Shown piece after piece: positions 44,674 to 54,571 of a stretch of 64,000 bases of DNA. The translations under genes were made by a program, and so were the position numbers. A model generated the notes under the pieces. That model ran no database searches. It saw only the letters and a program-made list of their open reading frames with translations, and was not told the DNA's origin. The stretch is from Carboxylicivirga longa (GTDB lineage Bacteria > Bacteroidota > Bacteroidia > Bacteroidales > Marinilabiliaceae), in NCBI RefSeq assembly GCF_050589825.1, contig NZ_JBNGOZ010000003.1, positions 248,001-312,000 on the forward strand, read 5' to 3'. Numbering within the stretch: position 1 is the stretch's first letter; the number at the start of each line of letters is the position of its first letter.

Positions 44674-45351
44674 TTACTCTTCCAGCAGGTCGGGACGGAT
44701 GGCTTTGGTGCGCTCATAAGCTTGCTGCTCCCGCCAGGCATCGATCTTAGCCTGATTGCCACTCAGTAGCACATCGGGCACTGTCCAGCCTTTGTAATCG
44801 GCCGGACGCGTATAAACCGGCGGCGACAACAAACCATCCTGAAAACTATCGGTCAGCGCCGATGTTTCATCGGACATTACACCCGGTATCAGGCGTATAA
44901 TAGCATCGGACACCACGGCAGCTGCCAGCTCACCACCCGTGAGTACATAATCGCCAATCGACAGCTCCATGGTGATGTAATGATCGCGTATGCGCTGATC
45001 AACACCCTTATAATGACCACATAGAATCATAATATTACCACTCAAGGACAGGGTATTGGCAATTTTCTGCTCAAAACGTTGCCCATCGGGTGTCATATAG
45101 ATAATATGATCATAGTCGCGCTCTGCCTTGAGCTGATCCATTAAATCGGCAATGGGCTGTATGGTCATTACCATGCCGGCGCCACCACCAAAAGCATAGT
45201 CATCCACCTTTTTGTGCTTATCCAGTGTATAATCGCGTATATCGTGAAAATACATCTCAACCAAACCCTTATCAACAGCACGTTTCATAATAGACTGCGT
45301 GAGGGGGCCTTCAAACATCTCGGGAAAAAGTGTTAATATATCAATGCGCAT
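44674..45351 (-). CDS. trmD: tRNA (guanine-37-N1)-methyltransferase
   Basis: Methylates G37 next to the anticodon of tRNAs reading CNN and some other codons, which prevents +1 frameshifting. The 225 residues start MRIDILTLFPEMFEGPL and carry the trefoil-knot SAM site: MILCGHYKGVDQRI and SIGDYVLTGGELAAAVV. The DYAFGGGAGMVM segment is also diagnostic. In many bacteria trmD is in an rpsP-rimM-trmD-rplS operon; here it stands alone, transcribed towards the nuclease gene. Confidence 0.96.
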   Translation of the reverse strand: MRIDILTLFPEMFEGPLTQSIMKRAVDKGLVEMYFHDIRDYTLDKHKKVDDYAFGGGAGMVMTIQPIADLMDQLKAERDYDHIIYMTPDGQRFEQKIANTLSLSGNIMILCGHYKGVDQRIRDHYITMELSIGDYVLTGGELAAAVVSDAIIRLIPGVMSDETSALTDSFQDGLLSPPVYTRPADYKGWTVPDVLLSGNQAKIDAWREQQAYERTKAIRPDLLEE

Positions 45352-45635
45352 AGTGTTCTAATTTAGTGTCTAACAATTGAGATTTGTGTATTTTGTGACA
45401 GAAAATATAAGCAAGCTGCCAATAATCTTGATACTCAAATCTTGATAATTTGTACATTTCTGGCTTGTCCAACGTTAGGGCAAAGATAAATAAAAAGCCT
45501 TTCGTCAATAACGTTTCGTCTTTCGCTTTCTTTTTGCATCAAATAATTTGCCCATTGAGCGATTTAAGATATATTCGTAGTAAAATTTAATTGTCAAGGT
45601 AACTAAACCTAGCAGTGTAAACGAACTCAAAGCTT

Positions 45636-47564
45636 ATGGAAGCACAAGACCTAAACAAACCGACCGAACAAGGTTCCGGTTTGAATTCAGACAAACAAGC
45701 TGAAAATACGCCTGCCAACAACTCACCTGAAAACGAGGTGCCTACTCCTACGTCCGATGATACGGCCCACCAACCTGCACCCAAGACTGATGGCGATGCT
45801 GCCCCCGCTACTAATGCGGACGAGCCGATAAAAGAAGAGGCTCAGCTAGAGGCCGTTGAACATATTATGCTGAGCAAAGAAGAGCTGGTGAAGCGCCTTC
45901 AAACCGTATTAAAAGATTTTCCGGTTGAGAATATCAAAGAGGAAGTGGAAGCCATTAAATCGGCCTTTTATAAGAAACACGCCGCTGAGCTGGAAGATCT
46001 GAAACGTAAGTTTATGGAGACGGGTGAACCCGAAGAAAACTTTACACCGCCCGTGACTGACCTGGAGCTAAACCTAAAGGCTTATCTGAAGCAATTTAAA
46101 GAGCGTCGTGCCGAGTTCAACAAGCGCCTGGAAGAAGAAAAAGCTCAAAACCTGCAAGCCAAACTAGATGTGATTGAAGGCATTAAGGAACTGATCAATG
46201 GCCAGGAATCGCTCAATGAAACCTTCCAGCTATTCAGGACGCTGCAGGAAAAATGGCGCAGCATAGGCTCTATCCCACAAAACCGCGTGCACGATTTATG
46301 GGAGACGTATAACCATACCATTGAGAATTTTTACAGTTATATAAAGATTAATAAGGAATTGCGCGACCTGGATCTGAAAAAGAACATGGAAGCCAAGACG
46401 GACTTATGCGAGAAAGCCGAAAAGCTACTGCTGGAGCCCACCATTGTAAAGGCCTTTAAAACGCTTCAGAAATATCATGAACAGTGGCGCGAAATAGGTC
46501 CGGTTCCCCATGAGCACAAAGAGGAATTATGGGCGCGCTTTAAGGAGGCTACTTCCAAGATAAACAAACGCCATCAGGAATATTTCGAAGGGCTAAAAGA
46601 TCAGCTACAAAAAAACCTGGAAGCCAAGACTGAGCTGTGTGAGAAAGCCGAAACTTTGTCGGCATTAAGCCTGCACTCCCCCAAGGAATGGGAGGGCAAG
46701 AGCAAGGAACTTATTGAACTGCAAACCATTTGGAAAACCATTGGCTTCGCTCCTAAGAAAGATAACAATCGCATCTACGAACGCTTCCGCACCGCCTGCG
46801 ATACTTTCTTTAATAATAAGCGTCAGTTTTTTAAATCCTATAAGTCGGAGCAATCCGAGAACCTGCAGCTGAAAACCGATTTGTGCATTCAGGCGGAAAG
46901 TATGAAAGACAGCACCGACTGGAAACGCACCACGGAAGAATATATACGCATACAGAAAAAATGGAAAGAGATAGGCCCGGTGCCGCGCAAGCAGTCCGAT
47001 GCTATCTGGAAACGCTTCCGCACGGCTTGCGATGCTTTCTTTGCCCATAAAAATGCCTTCTTCAGCAAGAAAGATGAATCACAGGAGGAAAACCTGAAGC
47101 ACAAACTAGCACTCATCGAGGAAGTAAAAGCCTTTACACCCGGTGAGAATGCGGAAGACAACTTCCAGCAGCTGCAAGCCTTTCAGCATCGCTGGAATGA
47201 GATTGGTCATGTGCCCATCAAGGAGAAAGATCGTATTACACAGGAGTTTCGTGCACACATCAACGAGTATTTCGATAATCTGAACCTCAATGAGTTTGAG
47301 AAAAACCTTGAAAAATTCAGGAATAAGATAGAAAGTTACAAGACGGAACATGCCAACGATAAACTCATTCAGGAGCGTAATAAGATCATTAATAAGCTGA
47401 AACAGCTGGAGAATGACATCACGGTTTGGGAAAATAACATTGGTTTCTTTGCCAAATCGAAGAAGTCGGATGCCCTGATGCGTGATTTTAAACACAAAAT
47501 TGAAACAGGTCGCCGCAACATTAAGATGCTCAACCGAAAGCTTGATATGCTTGAATCCTTGTAA
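45636..47564 (+). CDS. DUF349 repeat protein
   Basis: A 642-residue, highly charged, mostly helical cytosolic protein. After an acidic, low-complexity N-terminus (first ~70 residues, rich in Pro, Glu and Asn) there are five DUF349 units, each with the pattern W-x-x-I/T-G-x-x-P and then W/Y-x-R/T-F: EKWRSIGSIP, EQWREIGPVP, TIWKTIGFAP, KKWKEIGPVP and HRWNEIGHVP. The C-terminal ~90 residues look like coiled coil. The family is common in Bacteroidota and has no settled function. It has its own terminator and stands between trmD and the fasciclin gene. Confidence 0.88.
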   Translation: MEAQDLNKPTEQGSGLNSDKQAENTPANNSPENEVPTPTSDDTAHQPAPKTDGDAAPATNADEPIKEEAQLEAVEHIMLSKEELVKRLQTVLKDFPVENIKEEVEAIKSAFYKKHAAELEDLKRKFMETGEPEENFTPPVTDLELNLKAYLKQFKERRAEFNKRLEEEKAQNLQAKLDVIEGIKELINGQESLNETFQLFRTLQEKWRSIGSIPQNRVHDLWETYNHTIENFYSYIKINKELRDLDLKKNMEAKTDLCEKAEKLLLEPTIVKAFKTLQKYHEQWREIGPVPHEHKEELWARFKEATSKINKRHQEYFEGLKDQLQKNLEAKTELCEKAETLSALSLHSPKEWEGKSKELIELQTIWKTIGFAPKKDNNRIYERFRTACDTFFNNKRQFFKSYKSEQSENLQLKTDLCIQAESMKDSTDWKRTTEEYIRIQKKWKEIGPVPRKQSDAIWKRFRTACDAFFAHKNAFFSKKDESQEENLKHKLALIEEVKAFTPGENAEDNFQQLQAFQHRWNEIGHVPIKEKDRITQEFRAHINEYFDNLNLNEFEKNLEKFRNKIESYKTEHANDKLIQERNKIINKLKQLENDITVWENNIGFFAKSKKSDALMRDFKHKIETGRRNIKMLNRKLDMLESL

Positions 47565-47589
47565 TCACTATCTGACATTAAAGCGAATA

Positions 47590-47620
47590 AAAAAAGCTAT
47601 CCGATAAGGATAGCTTTTTT
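47590..47620. terminator. Bidirectional terminator between DUF349 and fasciclin genes
   Basis: AAAAAAGCTATCC and GGATAGCTTTTTT form a perfect 13-bp stem with loop GATAA. A and T runs on both sides let it stop the two converging transcripts. Confidence 0.88.
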
Positions 47621-47638
47621 ATTATTGTTACATGGCTT

Positions 47639-50398
47639 TTACTTAATCACTACTTTCTCGATCTTATAATCATCACCAATGGATACTTTAAACAGATAAA
47701 TACCATTGGGCAAATCAGATATATTGAGCGCTGTACTTGTTGCATTTAGATCTTGCTTTCTAACAAGCTGACCACTCACATCATAGATATTAACAGTAGC
47801 CACTTCGCCCGGATCAATGCCTAGCTGAATATTAATATCATCAAAGGCCGGGTTAGGATAAATACTAAACCCCTTTGCATCCAAGGCATTAACATTAGTA
47901 GCTTCAGGAACAAGTACCTTATCAATCAAATGTACAACTCCTTCGTCAAAGGCATTATCGGCTCCAATAACAAGAGCATCATTGATAAACACCTGATCAC
48001 CCTGGATATCAACAGTTAACACTCCACCCTGCAAGGTAGTCAGGGTCTGATCATCAAATAAATCACCGCTTAAGGCTCTTGTGTCTGCAAGATGATATAA
48101 GAGAGTATTCACTAGCTCATCATCCACACTCTTTAGCTGAGCTCTGCCTGCCTGTATGGCATCAAAAGCTTCATTGGTAGGTGCAAACAGCGTATAGTTA
48201 TCCAGTCCCATAAGCGTTTCCCATAATCCTGCCTGCTTCAAAAGACTCACAAGGGTAGTTAATGAAGGATGAAACTCCAGGAAGTCCGTAACTGTGGTCG
48301 GTGGCAATAACACGGCATCAATCACATGAACCACACCATTATCCGCTTCCAGGTCAGCCAGGGTAACCATGGCATCGTTGATCATGACGGTGCTGCCGTC
48401 AATCGTTACCTTCACTTCTTTACCATTCACGGTAACAATCATCTGTCCGTCATGCAGATCGCCACTCATGGCCTTACCCGCCACCACATGGTAAAGCAGT
48501 ATCTGAGCCAGATCACCCGTAGGATCTTCCAGTAAGGCGGCTACGGTACCCTCGGGAAGTGCGTCAAATGCCTCATCGGTAGGTGCAAACACAGTGAAAG
48601 GACCTTCACCTATCAGGGTTTCCTTCAATTCAGCAGCCACAATGGCCGCCTCCAGTGTTGTATGATCGTCGCTACCTGCGATGATATCAAACACGGTGAT
48701 GGTCGGTGGTAATAACACGGCATCAATCACATGAACCACACCATTGTCCGCTTCCAGGTCAGCCACGGTAACCATGGCATCGTTGATCATGACGGTGCTG
48801 CCGTCAATCGTTACCTTCACTTCTTTACCATTCACGGCAACAATCATCTGTCCGTCATGCAGATCACCACTCATGGCCTTGCCGGCCACCACATGGTAAA
48901 GCAGTATCTGGGCCAGATCACCCGTAGGATCTTCAAGCAAGGCGGCTACGGTACCCTCGGGAAGTGCGTCAAAAGCCTCATCGGTAGGTGCAAACACGGT
49001 GAAAGGACCTTCGCCCATCAGTGTCTCCTTCAGCTCAGCAGCCACAATGGCGGCCTCCAGTGTTGTATGATCGTCGCTACCTGCGATGATATCAAACACG
49101 GTGATGGTCGGTGGTATTAACACGGCATCAATCACATGAACCACACCATTATCCGCTTCTATATCCGCCACGGTAACCATGGCATCGTTGATCATGACGG
49201 TACTGCCGTCAATCGTTACTTTCACCTCTTTACCATTCACGGTAACAATCATCTGTCCGTCATGCAGATCGCCACTCATGGCCTTGCCGGCCACCACATG
49301 GTAAAGCAGTATCTGAGCCAGATCACCCGTAGGATCTTCCAGCAAGGCGGCTACGGTACCCTCGGGAAGTGCGTCAAAAGCCTCATCGGTAGGTGCAAAC
49401 ACGGTGAAAGGACCTTCGCCCATCAGTGTCTCCTTCAATTCAGCAGCCACAATGGCCGCCTCCAGTGTTGTATGATCGTCGCTACCTGCGATGATATCAA
49501 ACACGGTGATGGTCGGTGGCAATAACACGGCATCAATCACATGAACAACGCCATTATCCGCTTCCAGGTCGGCCACGGTAACCATGGCATCATTGATCAT
49601 GACGGTGCTGCCATCAATCGTTACCTTCACCTCTTTACCGTTCACGGTAACAATCATCTGTCCGTCATGCAGATCACCACTCATGGCCTTGCCGGCCACC
49701 ACATGGTAAAGCAGTATCTGAGCCAGATCACCCGTAGGATCTTCAAGCAAGGCGGCTACGGTACCCTCGGGAAGTGCGTCAAAAGCCTCATCGGTAGGTG
49801 CAAACACGGTGAAAGGACCTTCGCCCATCAGGGTCTCCTTCAATTCAGCAGCCACAATGGCGGCCTCCAGTGTTGTATGATCGTCGCTGCCTGCGATGAT
49901 ATCAAACACGGTCTCAGGCCGGAATAGAACACCTTCAATCCGATGAACTAAAGAACGATGCAAATTAATGTCGGTATATGATATCATAACGTTGTTGACG
50001 TACCAGCTATCTCCCTCCTGTTTAACAAACAGTTTATTGCCATTCAAAGCCGTTAAAATCTGCCCATCCACTAAATCCTCCGATGATAAAACACCGGACA
50101 CCATGTGTCCCTTGATTAAATCAATTAGATCAAGATAAGGATGGGTAAACAGTGCCTCTTTTTGCTCAGCAGGTAAATTATGAAAGGCTGCTTCGCTAGG
50201 CAGGAAAATGGTGTAAGGCGCGTTATCAACCAAATCATCTATCAAATCATTAATAAACGACAGATGGTCAAACGTGAGGGAGCTAGTCGCCTCTGTTGCC
50301 TTCAGCGTTTGGGCTACCGTAGGCTGTATCATGGGGGTGACCAATAGCACAGCGAGTAGCGCTCTTTGTAAAATAGTGTAAAGTAATCGCATAATCAT
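47639..50398 (-). CDS. Secreted multi-fasciclin protein with type IX sorting domain
   Basis: A 919-residue exported adhesin-like protein. The signal peptide ends near TVAQ (residue 30). Six fasciclin (FAS1) domains follow: a divergent first (residues about 31-163), four near-identical units of exactly 135 residues (164-703), and a divergent sixth (about 704-835). Each has the FAS1 marks FTVFAPTDEAFDALP and LLYHVV, with a closing GVVHVIDAVL. The last ~85 residues are a type A type IX secretion sorting domain (FSIYPNPAFDDINI to NGIYLFKVSIG), so the protein is secreted and anchored or released at the cell surface. FAS1 domains mediate cell or matrix adhesion (established); the partner is unknown. 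Single gene with a terminator. Confidence 0.93.
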   Translation of the reverse strand: MIMRLLYTILQRALLAVLLVTPMIQPTVAQTLKATEATSSLTFDHLSFINDLIDDLVDNAPYTIFLPSEAAFHNLPAEQKEALFTHPYLDLIDLIKGHMVSGVLSSEDLVDGQILTALNGNKLFVKQEGDSWYVNNVMISYTDINLHRSLVHRIEGVLFRPETVFDIIAGSDDHTTLEAAIVAAELKETLMGEGPFTVFAPTDEAFDALPEGTVAALLEDPTGDLAQILLYHVVAGKAMSGDLHDGQMIVTVNGKEVKVTIDGSTVMINDAMVTVADLEADNGVVHVIDAVLLPPTITVFDIIAGSDDHTTLEAAIVAAELKETLMGEGPFTVFAPTDEAFDALPEGTVAALLEDPTGDLAQILLYHVVAGKAMSGDLHDGQMIVTVNGKEVKVTIDGSTVMINDAMVTVADIEADNGVVHVIDAVLIPPTITVFDIIAGSDDHTTLEAAIVAAELKETLMGEGPFTVFAPTDEAFDALPEGTVAALLEDPTGDLAQILLYHVVAGKAMSGDLHDGQMIVAVNGKEVKVTIDGSTVMINDAMVTVADLEADNGVVHVIDAVLLPPTITVFDIIAGSDDHTTLEAAIVAAELKETLIGEGPFTVFAPTDEAFDALPEGTVAALLEDPTGDLAQILLYHVVAGKAMSGDLHDGQMIVTVNGKEVKVTIDGSTVMINDAMVTLADLEADNGVVHVIDAVLLPPTTVTDFLEFHPSLTTLVSLLKQAGLWETLMGLDNYTLFAPTNEAFDAIQAGRAQLKSVDDELVNTLLYHLADTRALSGDLFDDQTLTTLQGGVLTVDIQGDQVFINDALVIGADNAFDEGVVHLIDKVLVPEATNVNALDAKGFSIYPNPAFDDINIQLGIDPGEVATVNIYDVSGQLVRKQDLNATSTALNISDLPNGIYLFKVSIGDDYKIEKVVIK
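48290..49909 (-). repeat. Four tandem 405-bp near-identical FAS1 units
   Basis: Four head-to-tail 405-bp units, each encoding 135 residues that begin VFDIIAGSDD. The protein copies differ at only a few positions (for example TVNGKEV versus AVNGKEV, ETLMGEG versus ETLIGEG, ADLEADN versus ADIEADN). The similarity at the DNA level is also very high, which implies recent duplication or continued gene conversion. Confidence 0.95.
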
Positions 50399-50708
50399 GT
50401 GATTTTTTTGTGATTAATCCTTTTCATCACACAACATGAAAGAAATGTGATGATGATTCTTAAATCCTTAATAATCTTCATTTCACTTTCGACAAGGAAA
50501 GTGCGGAAAGACAATTAAACCACAGCGGTTTAACGGGTGTATCAGATGGTTAAGCGAAAGATTGACAGAAGAACAACATGAAGGTTGAATTTTTGTTTAC
50601 TTTTTTTTAAAAAAAATTATACAATAATCATATCAACCTTGCAAGTTAAAAGGAGACACACAGATTGTCAAGCAGGGAAAAAATTTGACAGACCCGAACG
50701 GAGGCCAC
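50399..50708. other. 310-bp divergent intergenic region with small inverted repeats
   Basis: Between the fasciclin and SNF2 genes. It contains hairpins CACTTTC/GAAAGTG (50484-50503) and TTAAACC/GGTTTAA (50515-50533). A wider inverted repeat AAGGTTGA/TCAACCTT (50581-50588 and 50633-50640) encloses a T8A8 tract. No consensus promoter stands out. Confidence 0.5.
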
Positions 50709-53705
50709 ATGATTACCATTATATTTGTTGGTTTGAAAAATAAAGAAGCTTTTAACAATAAGGATTGCAGAAAAACTATGGAGCAGTTGATCGTTATCAT
50801 TTCTGAAAAACGAAATTTGGGTATGACACTTATTCCCTTCTTTGCTGAGGCCAGTGAGAATAGCATATTACAGCTGGTTGAACCCGCCACGGAGGATCAC
50901 ATTGAAAAGGATCGCTTCTCTTTCAGTCCGGCACAGGAAGAAATCGTTAAGCTATTATCAGCCATCAGTGAGCAGAGCCTTTTTAAACGTTTCTCAAGGC
51001 AGAAAAACCTGAAGCTCTTTTTTGAAAAGCTGGAGTCGAAATTTGCGGATGACCACATACGCCCCTTGATGGACAGTAAGATTACACAAGCACTCGACAT
51101 TATTGCCCTGGCAGACGTTCCGGTATTCTATAAAAATCCCAACTACAGCCACTTGTATGAATCGGATCGCATAAAGGTACGCACACTGTTTGATGCACCT
51201 CATTTTTCGTTTGACCTGGATGACAATGGTTTGCGCTACACCCTCAAAATAAAAACCGAAAAAGGTGAGATGGGTCTGACCAACCGCGATGTATTGGAAA
51301 TAACCGCCACACCCTGTACCTTTTTAATCAACAACCAACTTTTTCGCTTTCAACACATTGATAGCAAAAAATTCAGACCTTTCCTCAAGGTTAATCACCT
51401 GCTTATTCAGCCCCGCAGCGTTGATGCCTACATGCATTCTTTCGTTGAAAATTGTGTGCGCGATTACCATGTCGAGGTCAAGGGTTTCTTTATAAATAAT
51501 AAGTCCGCTGCACTCAAACCTATTTTGATATTGCAGCCGGATCTGTCACACGCACCGGTTCTCACCCTAAAATTTAAATACGATGAGCGTGAATACATGG
51601 CGGGCACCAAGTCAAAAGTATTTGTGAATCATCGTAAGATGATGGGGCACCATATCTTCGACCGCTTCGAACGAGATATAGAGAAAGAACAGCACATTGT
51701 ACAGATACTGAATCAACTCGGATTAGCAGCCATCAGCGAATCACAATATCGTCCGCGGGCTGTGGATAAGGAGCTTCCTACCCTCCCACATGTTATTGAA
51801 TGGCTGAATACACACGCGGAGGCACTGCACCGGGAAGGGATCATGCTGGATCAGCAAGACTACGATGAGCACTATTATGCCGGCAAGGTAAGCCTGAGCA
51901 TGCGCTATATCGAAGAAAACGACTGGTTTGATATTCAGGCCGTCATCAACATTGACGGGCAGCAGATACCATTTCAACGCATACGGCAGCATATATTACG
52001 AGGCCGGCGTGAATACCGCCTGCCCAATGGCGAAATTTTCATCATTCCCGAAGAGTGGTTTACCCGCTACACGGACCTAATGCATTTTGCAAAGGAAGAA
52101 GGTGATAAACTATCGATCAATAAGATACACTACAAGTTGTTGGATGAAGAGCAGCTACAGGAAGAATCACCGGTTTGGCAGGCTCAGGTGGCTGCTTTAC
52201 AGCAACAAACCATACAGAGCGCTTCACCCGAGGGTCTGGCGGCTACCCTTCGCCCCTATCAGCTGGAGGGCTTCACCTGGATGAGAACCCTCAATACCAA
52301 TGCCTTTGGCGGCATCTTAGCCGATGATATGGGATTGGGTAAAACCATACAAACCATCGCACTGCTCCTGAACGAATACACCAAAGCCGATACCTCAGCG
52401 CAGAAAAACGGACTGGAACAACTCAACTTATTTGATACAGTTAAAGGCTTTAATAATACCACACTGCCTGCCAGTCTCATTGTAATGCCCACTTCGCTGA
52501 TTCATAACTGGGCCAATGAGATAGCCCGCTTTGCCCCCGCACTAAAAATATACCTGTACACCGGTAATAACCGCGCCAAATCAAAGGATATTGGTAAAAT
52601 ATTGAAACACTATCACATTGTACTAACCAGCTATGGCATTGCACGTAACGACATAGAGTACCTAAAACACTATAATTTTCACTACACCATACTGGATGAA
52701 AGTCAGAATATTAAAAACCCTGGCTCTAAAATTTATCAGGCGGTGAGCGAAATACAAACACAGCATAAGCTTGTACTGACGGGTACGCCCATTGAAAATG
52801 CTCTGGTGGATTTATGGGCACAGATGAATTTTGTCAACAAGGGTCTTCTGGGAAAACTCAATTTTTTCAAAAATCATTTTGCAGGCCCCATCGAAAAGAA
52901 ACAGGACGAAGCCAAGGAGCAGAAGCTGAGGCTGCTCATTAGCCCGTTTATACTGCGGCGCACCAAGGAAATGGTAGCCAAAGAACTGCCACCGGTGAGT
53001 GAGCAAACGCTGGTGTGCGACATGACCGAAGAACAACAGAAGTTCTACGAGCGTGAGAAGTCGGGTATTCGCAATGAGTTGCTGAAGGCCATTGAGCAGA
53101 CGGGTGTCAATAAAAATGCCATACTGGCACTGCAAGGACTCACACGCCTGCGCCAGATTGCCAACCACCCGGCTCTGGTAGATGATAAGTATGAAGGATC
53201 ATCGGGTAAATACGAGCAAATTTTCGAAAAACTAAGCAGCGCCATTAGTGAAAATCATAAAGTACTGATTTTCTCCTCTTTTGTAAAAGACCTGGAGCTG
53301 ATTGAGCGTGATCTGAAGAAAAAAGGCCTTAAATATGCCAAACTGACCGGCGCCACCACCGAGCGGCAGAAAGAGATCAAACGCTTCACCGATAATGAGG
53401 AGTGTCGCGTCTTTCTCATTTCACTAAAGGCAGGAGGCGTAGGACTTAACCTGGTAGAAGCTGACTATGTGTTTGTACTCAACCCCTGGTGGAATCCGGC
53501 TGCCGAAGCACAGGCCATCAACAGAGCACATCGCATCGGTCAAACTAAAAATGTATTTGTTTATAAATTTATTTCGGGCGATACCATTGAGGAAAAAATT
53601 GCACGATTGCAGGAGCGGAAAGCGGCATTGGCAGACACCTTTATTACCACCAATAACCCACTTAAAGATTTATCGGAGGACGCCCTGCGTGAATTATTTG
53701 CATAG
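50709..53705 (+). CDS. SNF2-family DNA translocase/helicase
   Basis: ATP-driven double-strand DNA translocase of the bacterial SNF2 (HepA/Rad54-like) group, 998 residues from the ATG at 50709. I prefer this start because GGAGG lies 5 bp before it; an in-frame TTG at 50685 is less likely. The N-terminal ~500 residues are an uncharacterised region. The motor has Walker A DDMGLGKT near residue 539, Walker B variant LDESQ in place of DEAH, LTGTPIENALVDLW, and the C-terminal helicase motifs ISLKAGGVGLNLVEADYV, WWNPAAEAQAINRAHRIGQT and VYKFISGDTIEEKI. The target is unknown; transcription restart or DNA remodelling is typical. No methylase or nuclease partner is adjacent, so it is not part of an obvious defence system. 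Confidence 0.9.
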   Translation: MITIIFVGLKNKEAFNNKDCRKTMEQLIVIISEKRNLGMTLIPFFAEASENSILQLVEPATEDHIEKDRFSFSPAQEEIVKLLSAISEQSLFKRFSRQKNLKLFFEKLESKFADDHIRPLMDSKITQALDIIALADVPVFYKNPNYSHLYESDRIKVRTLFDAPHFSFDLDDNGLRYTLKIKTEKGEMGLTNRDVLEITATPCTFLINNQLFRFQHIDSKKFRPFLKVNHLLIQPRSVDAYMHSFVENCVRDYHVEVKGFFINNKSAALKPILILQPDLSHAPVLTLKFKYDEREYMAGTKSKVFVNHRKMMGHHIFDRFERDIEKEQHIVQILNQLGLAAISESQYRPRAVDKELPTLPHVIEWLNTHAEALHREGIMLDQQDYDEHYYAGKVSLSMRYIEENDWFDIQAVINIDGQQIPFQRIRQHILRGRREYRLPNGEIFIIPEEWFTRYTDLMHFAKEEGDKLSINKIHYKLLDEEQLQEESPVWQAQVAALQQQTIQSASPEGLAATLRPYQLEGFTWMRTLNTNAFGGILADDMGLGKTIQTIALLLNEYTKADTSAQKNGLEQLNLFDTVKGFNNTTLPASLIVMPTSLIHNWANEIARFAPALKIYLYTGNNRAKSKDIGKILKHYHIVLTSYGIARNDIEYLKHYNFHYTILDESQNIKNPGSKIYQAVSEIQTQHKLVLTGTPIENALVDLWAQMNFVNKGLLGKLNFFKNHFAGPIEKKQDEAKEQKLRLLISPFILRRTKEMVAKELPPVSEQTLVCDMTEEQQKFYEREKSGIRNELLKAIEQTGVNKNAILALQGLTRLRQIANHPALVDDKYEGSSGKYEQIFEKLSSAISENHKVLIFSSFVKDLELIERDLKKKGLKYAKLTGATTERQKEIKRFTDNEECRVFLISLKAGGVGLNLVEADYVFVLNPWWNPAAEAQAINRAHRIGQTKNVFVYKFISGDTIEEKIARLQERKAALADTFITTNNPLKDLSEDALRELFA

Positions 53706-53798
53706 TTTTTGCTTACAACAGCCATATTTTATGATTTTTCAACACTTTTTACCCCAACCTAACCATTACAATTGCGTATCACATTAAAATTATTATTT

Positions 53799-54491
53799 AT
53801 GAAACTAACTAAGACCATTGTACTGTTATTCGCACTTACAGTAGGCATGTATGCACAAGAGCCCGATCACACACAAATTCGCAATGTGGGTTCGTTTGAC
53901 AAGATAAAAGCGGCCAAAGGAATCAACGTAACACTTATAGAAGGTGATAAAGAAGAGGTAGATGTACACATCAAAAACGCAGAGGTAAGTGATGTGATTA
54001 CCAAAGTGAAAAACCGTGAGCTTAGCGTGAAGATGAAAACCAAGATTTACAAAGACATGGCCGTGCAGGTATATGTGACCTATAAGCGATTGCGCGAGAT
54101 TGATGCCGGCTCGGGTGCCACCATCGATGGGGAAAATACCATTCATGCCGAGTCCTTAAAAATACGTGGGGGTACCGAATCAAACGTATTACTGGCGGTA
54201 GATGTAAACAATCTGGATGTCAAAGGCTCCACTTCTAATATTGAGCTGGAAGGCAAGGCTCGCTATCAGGATGTGAACATCGGCACCGGTGGTAAGTACA
54301 AAGGTTTTAATCTGGATTGCGATGAAACCTACGCCCGTGCAACCCTGGGCAGTATTGTGGAAGTAATAGCCAACAAAAAGCTAAGTGGCACGGCCGGATC
54401 GGGCGGTGTTATCTATTTCAGGGGCGAGCCCGCCAAGCTGGAGAAAAATGAAAATACAGGCGGTAAAATCAAGAAAGACACCGATTGGTAG
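53799..54491 (+). CDS. DUF2807 (GIN-domain) exported protein
   Basis: A 230-residue exported protein with a signal peptide ending GMYAQ. The body is a right-handed beta-helix-like GIN domain typical of DUF2807, beginning VGSFDKIKAAKGINVTLIEG and containing KRLREIDAGSGATIDGE. The family is common in Bacteroidota and has no settled role. I start it at 53799, where the signal peptide is normal; the ATG at 53772 adds nine residues. It follows the SNF2 gene by 93 bp, possibly co-transcribed. Copy C of the dispersed hairpin element lies downstream. Confidence 0.82.
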   Translation: MKLTKTIVLLFALTVGMYAQEPDHTQIRNVGSFDKIKAAKGINVTLIEGDKEEVDVHIKNAEVSDVITKVKNRELSVKMKTKIYKDMAVQVYVTYKRLREIDAGSGATIDGENTIHAESLKIRGGTESNVLLAVDVNNLDVKGSTSNIELEGKARYQDVNIGTGGKYKGFNLDCDETYARATLGSIVEVIANKKLSGTAGSGGVIYFRGEPAKLEKNENTGGKIKKDTDW

Positions 54492-54571
54492 AATATGATC
54501 CCCGAGTTCGACAAGCGATTGAAAGCAATTTTCAATAAAGACTTGTTCCGCAACATTATAAGTAAAGTAAA

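Noticed and set aside
48326..49927. Four regularly spaced open frames on the plus strand opposite the fasciclin gene, with similar sequences
   Set aside because: They are 405 bp apart and mirror the FAS1 repeats on the minus strand. They exist because the repeat is open in the antisense frame; no ribosome site or family match supports them.
50709..53705. SNF2 helicase as part of a phage-defence island
   Set aside because: No methyltransferase, phospholipase D, nuclease or other defence gene lies beside it; neighbours are a fasciclin adhesin and a DUF2807 protein.
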